A stretch of 64,000 bases of DNA from Pycnopodia helianthoides (lineage: Eukaryota > Echinodermata > Asteroidea > Forcipulatida > Asteriidae), in NCBI GenBank assembly GCA_032158295.1, contig CM063249.1, forward strand, positions 3,301,195-3,365,194, given 5' to 3'. The notes beneath the pieces were generated by a model. That model ran no database searches. It was not told the origin of the DNA and saw only the letters and a program-made list of their open reading frames with translations. Of the stretch, positions 57,114 through 64,000 are shown piece by piece. Both the position numbers and the translations under genes were made by a program. Position 1 is the first letter of the stretch. Every line of letters begins with the position of its first letter.

Positions 57114-57711
57114 GCCAGGGCGGAGATAACACGTGTTCGTCATTAGATTGAGGTCAAACGTGATGCATTTCTGGTTAAGAGCTCTCCTTGTTCATAATGA
57201 CACAAAAGGTATTGACGCAATCGCTGACTCGAAATTCATTCAAAACTACAGCACCACTCTAACAGTATTTACCAAAACACTTAACATGTAGTACCAAGTT
57301 TGCTTATATCTTGTTGTCAATTTTTCTTACTCAAACAAATATCATGTCACTTGAAAGAGACTGAAAGCTGGTAGGAGTGAAATGGCCTTGAAACTTGGAA
57401 GAGTGGTACAGCTATTATCCTTGGGTAACCCTCCTTCCAACAAATCCTCACAAGAGGGAGCTGTGGCAGTGCAACCACTCCTCCGTCCCCAGTAAAAAAA
57501 AATTAAAAAATGGTTCACTAGTAATTCCAAAGCAAAAAAAACGCCTTGAAGTTTGTTCTGACAATAAAAACATTTTTTGGATGATAAAATTTCCCTTGTT
57601 CTCAAAAACAATTAAAAATATCCAAATATTGGGAAAATATTCTGGTTTTACCGTTATATTGATGTGTTGGAACTGAATACTCGAAGCTTTCCGAGTCCCA
57701 GCTGGAAAAAA

Positions 57712-57785
57712 AATCAACGGGGTAACTCGGATGGGATTCGAACCCACGACACCGGCATTCTAGTGCAGATGTCTTAACCCCTATT
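57712..57785 (-). mobile_element. tRNA-like sequence
   Basis: On minus: GGGGTTAAGACATCTGCACT, then GTGTCGTGGGTTCGAATCCC. The B box is good and the D arm poor, consistent with a SINE head or tRNA pseudogene. Confidence 0.5.
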
Positions 57786-58259
57786 AAAAGTGTACTGACC
57801 GGGTTCAGCAGAGTCAACCTTTTTAAATTCTATTATCTACCCCCTCTTTGCTTGACTCACTAAGCCAAAAAAAACCAAAACGCGATAGCCCAGTTCCGCC
57901 GATGTTCCAGTGGATGCAAAGGCAGATGGCAACCTTGCCGTGTCATCGGACCAGCTGCTAATCTCTCATCTCAAGAGTGCAATGACCTCTTGTTGACACA
58001 ATCTCTTTGTTTTCTCCTCTACTGTGTGGAATCGGTAGCAGATATATACGGACACCTTGACATTCCAAACCCTTACATATGGGTTCAGTTATTCATTGGG
58101 CCAACATAAGCTGATTAACATTATTTGCATTGTGTTGAACGAGGTACAAAAAAACACGTACACAATCAAGACAAACTGTTTTCAATCACTTTAATGATTA
58201 ATGATTATCAACAAGTTCTTACACCATGGTTAGTTTCATCGTGGTTTCATAAAGAAGAA

Positions 58260-58790
58260 AACCTTTGCTACGCAAAGAGGGGGGGGGGGGGCACCGATGG
58301 GCTCAATTTCATGGATCTGCTTACGGAAGGACAACAAGTGACTAAGCATAGAAGTTACCAGAATAAGGTTACCAGCTAAAATGTAGACTAATAAAGTCAT
58401 ATTGTACCATCTGTGACTGGTTTCCTGCTCATTTCTGCTTAGCCGAAATGCGTCAAGAACTTTGCTAAGCAAACCTGGGGCACCTGATGGGTGCAATTTC
58501 ATGGATCTGCTAACTAAAGCACAAGAAGAAACTAAGCACAATTTTGCTTACCAGAATAAGGGTGCCAGCTAAAATGTAACGTCACATACCATCTATGACC
58601 GTTTCCTGCTCATTTTTGCTTAGCAGAACCTTGCTAAGCAACCCTGGGGCACCCAATGTGCTCAATTTCATGTATCTGCTAACTTAAGCACAAAAAAGTA
58701 ACTAAGCATGAAACAAGTTTGCGAACCAGAATAGGTTACCAGCTAAAATGTCATGTCACTTGTACCATCTGTGACTGGTTTCCTACTCAT
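58260..58790. repeat. Cluster of degenerate MITE D-related copies
   Basis: Three successive stretches each contain CAATTTCATG, a run of ACTAAGCA and an accompanying TTTCCTGCTCAT block, spaced about 185-190 bp apart. They look like a decayed tandem or clustered set of family D sequences. Confidence 0.6.
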
Positions 58791-61237
58791 TTTCCTTTAT
58801 AGATATTAATACATGATTGGTAGGGACAAAAAAATGTGTATTTTCAGTCAGAAAGTTGACTTTATATAAACTTAATACCGGAATCAGAAGTAGAAATCAA
58901 TGAATTGCTGAGCTCCATTTCACAAAGCACTAAGATTCAGGTTAGTTTTATTGCACATTTATATAGGTTAAAACAATCGAACGGTTCCAAAAACCAAAGT
59001 ATACTTTGCCTTTAATTTAACAATCTCTTCGAGCAGTATTGTTGTTTCTTCCAATATTGAAATACAGGCAAGAAAGAAAATATCAATTTAAACAAAATCC
59101 CTGAAAAAAACCCCTTTAGACTGTGGTTCCTTGCTAATGTCTAAATTAATGTTCCAATAAACTACTATAGTTTAACTTTCCCCTTTCCTTTAAATTTTGG
59201 ATATCACTTACTTCACTCAAACTAAAAAAAAAAACAGCAAAGAACTTCCAAGTTAGTATTTTAACTTACATGTGCATAACTGCATATTATAGGGGTGGGT
59301 TTGGTAGGCGGGGTAGAGTCAACTTGTTTAAAAGGGGGGGGGATATTCCATACAGTATCCTGATCTTATCAGTGATTTAGGAATTTGCAGAGTTCAAGTG
59401 TTGAGAACTTTGTTGGCTGTAGACCACTTTGCGAACTCATCGACCGACCGTTTCTGTACCCAGTTTTATCTTGAGGTGGGAAATACCGCCATTTTATAAA
59501 TTTAGCTCTTTTTTTGTGTACATTGCACCGACGTGAAGTCCTAGCCCTCGCAGCTTTAGCCTACAAGGAAAGGGCGGTTATTTTAGTTTGCAAAGTGGAC
59601 AACAAGCAGATAGATAAAACTCGACAAATACCACTCGGTATATTTGTACTGGAGCGCTTTACCGATAATTGTTGAGTAATTCAACTCGGATATTAACAAA
59701 CATATTTGATGATTAGATAGTTCCTGTTGCACTTTATGTTGAACTCTAAGGATTTGGAGACAAAGAACCGGATTGGTATTTATCGGAATTCGAAAAAGTT
59801 CACCTGGGCCCAATTTCATAGAGCTGCTCAAGCACAAAAAGTAGCTAAGCACTAAATAATTTTCTCACGTTTTGGATTTATTGTTTGTATTTTTTTATGC
59901 CCTCGAAAAAATCAGTGCGATTGTTTTTTAATGGCCTGAAAAAAAACCCAGCGCCCTTTACAGATCAGCCGCTGTACTCAAAATAATTTTACCCAATTTG
60001 TTCAAGGGTCAAACATCATGTTTGTTTACGGCCTTGAATCTTCTTTTTTTTTATTAGGCCAACGCGGCTGCTCTAGGGGTAGGGTTAGTGAAAAGTTTGT
60101 TCATGTCATCATATACTGGGGCTAATTAACTTTGATCAGTGGGTAAAGTTCATTCTAATCTGGTGCATCTGATTACATCACCGGGGCCCCCCTCAGCTGT
60201 GTAACCTTGGCCAAACTACTCATTCCTGTGGACTTCTTAGAAACCCAGGTCTCCAGGCTGGAGCAGAACCCCGCCGGGAAGTCTTGGCTCAGAAGCGTGG
60301 TCGCTTGCCAATTCGTACTCCGCAGCGAACAGCAGTAGGGATGTAATTGTCAAGAATGCAAATTATGTTTTGTTTTGTTTTTTTGCTGAGGGATTTTGTT
60401 TCAACTTTACATGAAAATGGGTCGCTTTTCTCAAGGAGAAAGGCTGTTCCCAAAATTGTCCGCTGTTAAGATGAGAAAAAGAAAACACATGTTCCACAAA
60501 CAGATGTGGCTTCTCTGATTGGTCCTTGTGACATCTCCTGAGTTGGCTCAGCCAATCAGAAGGCTCGGGTAGAAATTACATCATCGCTACGAAGTCGAGC
60601 CTTGGGTTTGAAAAGTATCGGACGATATTGCCCCATTGCAGTGGGTAACCGTCAATAAATAGAAACATACACGGCGGCTTTTTCCACCCGTAGAAGTAAT
60701 CCTGATACATTTACACCTCTTCTGGAGGTGATCAACCCGATTCACTGTCAGCATTTGAATGATTGAACAATAGCAAAGCGAAACTCGACCCGCAATTTGT
60801 TTGGGTCGGGCGCTCGCACAGTTGAAACTCAACCTAACAGTGATTGAAAAGAACTACACCGAGCAAGATTTAAGAGGTTTCCGTCTGTGGCCATTGTTGA
60901 ATTTTAATTTTTTTTGGCAATAAAAAAGACCCCAACAAAACAACCGATGTGGTTTCAGGTGTCTTTTGAAAAGTGATTAATTGGTGCATTGAATACCGAC
61001 ATAAAAGATGAATCACTTTTGAACGTTCGGTTTCAACAGAAATACTTTGCTTTGGAAGTGTCAATTAAATAGTTTTGGAAAAAAAGATAAAAAATTGTAT
61101 AAAAATGTAAAAGTTTTTGAATGGGCGGACATTTTTAATGCTTGCAGAGCCTTTCTCAAAGGCTAAATCATAACACAGCACACCACCACAACATATATGA
61201 GGAATTGAAGTGAAAACAGGGAGCAGAATGCAGTTAG

Positions 61238-61238
61238 A

Positions 61239-61274
<36 letters not shown>

Positions 61275-61660
61275 TATTCGGCCAAAAATATGCAACAATT
61301 GTTACAGACATACATGAGAGTGAACAGACAGTTCTATAAGATAGAAAAGGATAGGTAACAATGTCTACACGGTGTAGTTTATACATTAATAGACTGAAAT
61401 TTATAAATGGATTTAAAAAGCAGGAGTAATGGGCGTCAGATTTGAGAAAAGAAAATCGGTATGGGTGTATAGAGCAACAATTGAAAGTCCAAGTACGATG
61501 TAGCAATATAATAGGGCAGCAATTGAACCGGCTAGTAATTAAAGGCAGCATTAATTGTAAAGGCAAGATGGAAACATGACAAAACAAACAATTCATTCTA
61601 AGATGGCCAGGATTAATAAAAGCGAACCTAATCACTGTGACTCGAGAGTCTATTAATTAG
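61238..61660 (-). mobile_element. Retroelement 3' tail with (ATT)n
   Basis: (ATT)13 is followed by TATTTATTCGGCCAAAAATA; the minus frame at 61635-61270 reads INPGHLRMNCLFCHVSI. Related tails are at 640-780 and 37165-37440. No reverse transcriptase motifs. Confidence 0.5.
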
Positions 61661-61687
61661 TTGGATTTTTAAAATGTTGTTATCATT

Positions 61688-62036
61688 TTTACTGAGATAT
61701 TGCCTCACATCACAACGCCGTATGGCCATTTCAAGGTGAGGGCTACACTTAACTGATTTGGGCCATCGACCCAAATCAACTATCACCAGGGGCAGGTTGC
61801 CGCCTACTCCTGGGGCTTAAACAGGGTTATACCCCCTTCACAGTCCTGTAAGCATGAAGGCAGGGGTGTCATCCACTAGGAGCCTGGCCGGTAGAGCAGA
61901 ACGTACTGCCTTGCTCAAGGGCTCAAGTGTCATGACTGGGATTCAAACCCGCACTCTGCTGCTGACAACACCAGAGCTTGGGTCCGGTGAATCTGTGTCT
62001 GTTCTCTATGGGTGAGCTAAACCAGCCGCCCACGAC
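61688..62036 (-). mobile_element. tRNA-derived SINE, type 2, minus strand
   Basis: The reverse-orientation body (GGTGAGGGCTACACTTAACT; GCCTGGCCGGTAGAGCAGAA) and tRNA-like head (GACTGGGATTCAAACCCGCA; AACACCAGAGCTTGGGTCCG). Confidence 0.8.
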
Positions 62037-62076
62037 CAACACATGGTTTTTAATCACAAACAGGGGATGGACATTG

Positions 62077-62455
62077 CTCGAATTTGGGGGGAAAATCCAC
62101 AAGACTGTAGGGATTGTAGCTCAATCTTTTCTGGACCAGAAATTTTTGTGCAATACCAGATTCAATATAAGAAAACATTTGTATTTGAACAAGCACTAAG
62201 ACATGTAAGAGAAGATTGATCTCATTTGTCTTTCGTCAAATTTTATGCTTCCTTACTCAAGAGAATTAAAAGGTATTTATCACACCCAAAGTCAACATTT
62301 GAACATAACTTTTTTTTGTTAAAGATATTACACAGTGAGGTATTGAATATGTTGAAAAACACAAGACCTCCGGACTTGTCAGGTTTCGAGTCTATTAGCC
62401 CAACACTAAAATCACTGGCCTCGGGCTTCGGTCCAGTGTAAAATTTCTAGCCCTG
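62077..62455 (-). mobile_element. MITE family J-related copy
   Basis: It begins with GCTCGAATTTGGGGG and ends AAATTTCTAGCCCTGA, with the TCCGGACTTGTCAGGTTTCG and CACTGGCCTCGGGCTTCGG blocks. Confidence 0.68.
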
Positions 62456-64000
62456 ATGGATAACAAGATGGACAAGTTGAAAAGTGGTAAAAGGAGAAAG
62501 AGCAGTCAATAGATAACTTGGTCATCTCCTTGCCCTGTAAAAAATCATCTTCTCGGAAATAATTTTTGCTCTAAATCAGTGAGAGTATAACAAAATATTT
62601 AAAGTGACCACGTGTTAGTACTTTGACTCTTGGCTTGACATTGGGAGTGAACTCAGATTTCAGGATGGTGGTCCTCGATGGGTGCGCTGATGGCTGAAAG
62701 ACCAATCCTAGACAGGCATATGTTCTGTTGCAGCGTCATCAATCATGAGTTAGTTACCTGTTTTTTACTTCTGCTTTTCATTTCGGAATCTAGTACACCA
62801 CAAATGGCATTAAACCACTTCACATTGGTATTCAGAAAAGTTTCCTGTGCCCACCGGCAGTATTATTTTCCAGAAGTTTTGGGAGCTTTTTAATCAATTG
62901 TTTTCCTTTTAGAATATCATTGCCACAATGCAACCCTGACTTGACAAAGGAAAGACACCGAAGGTTCTTATAATTAGCTCTGGGACTTGATGGTGTCGTG
63001 GGAGAAAACTGATCAGGCACTCACACCTAAACCTCAATATGGTTGGGACCGATTTGGGCCCGGAAGTTTGAACACGTGTGAGAGTTAATATGTGCATTTT
63101 TATCGAGGCAACAGGTGACGACATTCTAAACACATAAATTTTCACAAGGGGGCCTACATGTATGTGAGTTTGTTCAGGAAAACTGACCTGTTTTTTCTTT
63201 TCTGAAATGATTTATAAAAAGTCTATTTGGGAGGAGGGCGTAAACATTGGGTTGCCACGAATACTATCTCATCTAGTAGTCCAAGGACACAGGCTTTGAA
63301 CAAAACCTTCAGAAAGTGACGGGCAAATATTGGTTAATCGCTGGGTAATTATTGATTTGATTTCCTTTTTTAATAAGCTGCATATGATGCTTCAAGTTCA
63401 CCCAGCTTAGTCATAATCATTTCAGGGGAGAGGGGGGGGGGAGGGGGTGCCTTGTGATAGCCGCTGACCCAAATTTGACAAAAATGCTTGTTAAGCAGAA
63501 ACAGAACACCGCTTACAATATCATCATTGCTTTGAGCAAATACACCCCCCCTTGTGATACACTATCCTTCAACCACCGTTTTCAATTTTGTCTTGATGTC
63601 TTTTAAAACCATCTCAACCTCGTTCCCAGTGAGAACCATCTTGCGCCTGCGGCGATCCACAATCTTTGGTTTTGAAAATAATGGCGACTAGTGTGGGAGT
63701 CCTGACTTATTGAAGTGCGACTAGTCGGGTAGTGAATTTCACTAGTTCTTTTCTTGCATGTCACTTTTCAGCCGTTCAGCTTGTTGATTTTGTTGAATAT
63801 AAAAGTAATGCACATAAAAGTGCAATAGAAAACTGTAAAACACTTAACAATACTGCGTGTGCTTGGCCTTTTTTCCTTTCATTCTCTTCCGATTTGCAAA
63901 GCTGCAAATCTGATCGTAATACGAGTATGTGTAGCTTCTCTGTGCTAGTATTTCTTATTTCTGTCATGAACACACTCCTTGCAGAATCACTGAGGATATT

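Larger units (their letters stand above)
51165..64000. other. Region downstream of SSRP1 without a recognised gene
   Basis: Apart from the listed elements, no open frame here shows conserved-domain features. An AATAAA at about 51928, after a T-rich stretch, could be the SSRP1 polyadenylation signal or a retroelement end. Unassigned stretches are 51170-52250, 52500-55310 (including CpG-containing, weakly inverted GCACGACGCG / GCATAACGCG segments at 53930-54290), 56360-56930, 57120-58250, 58800-61230 and 62460-64000. Exons of a gene with poorly conserved protein could still be hidden here. Confidence 0.55.

Noticed and set aside
61270..61635. 121-codon minus-strand frame
   Set aside because: It overlaps a retroelement tail with a related sequence at 37204-37416; it has no catalytic motifs.

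Overview
This is a 64 kb animal genomic window. Genes are split by many introns with GT-AG junctions, the sequence is AT-rich, and most non-coding DNA is repeats. The protein matches and the dense set of tRNA-derived SINEs and short inverted-repeat elements suggest a marine deuterostome. An echinoderm, perhaps a sea star, is my best guess, but that is inference. It is not bacterial, and most short open frames are chance runs in repeats.

Three genes can be reconstructed from conserved exons. (1) CUEDC1, minus strand, 34-6269: seven coding exons, 408 aa, with a CUE ubiquitin-binding domain and PPxY-type motifs. (2) MRPS23, plus strand, 19185-29712: five exons encoding mitochondrial small-subunit ribosomal protein mS23. 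(3) SSRP1, plus strand, 32453-50749: about 16 exons encoding the HMG-box subunit of the FACT histone chaperone. CUEDC1 and MRPS23 are also neighbours in vertebrates, so this pair looks like ancient microsynteny. I see no convincing gene from 50.8 to 64 kb.

The most striking non-genic object is a complete 4,864 bp foldback-type DNA transposon in MRPS23 intron 1 (19596-24459). It has a perfect 9 bp target duplication, long inverted arms, inverted arrays of about 215-230 bp tandem units that each carry a hairpin, and a small core with a PHD-finger-like fragment. The 9 bp duplication and architecture point to the Mutator/Foldback group. A motif at its very ends recurs in the internal units.

Other notable points: a 227 bp tandem duplication that copied the 5' half of SSRP1 exon 11 and gave the copy a stop codon; small frame breaks in MRPS23 exon 3 and SSRP1 exons 5-6 that look like missing bases; a 106-107 bp minisatellite with 12-13 copies; and at least ten families of short elements with terminal inverted repeats, some nested.

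Layout: 1-6.3 kb CUEDC1; 6.3-19.2 kb repeat-filled intergenic DNA between the two divergent genes; 19.2-29.7 kb MRPS23; 29.7-32.4 kb intergenic; 32.4-50.8 kb SSRP1; 50.8-64 kb repeats and unrecognised DNA. Exon boundaries were set by hand from splice consensus and reading-frame continuity and could be off by a base or two.
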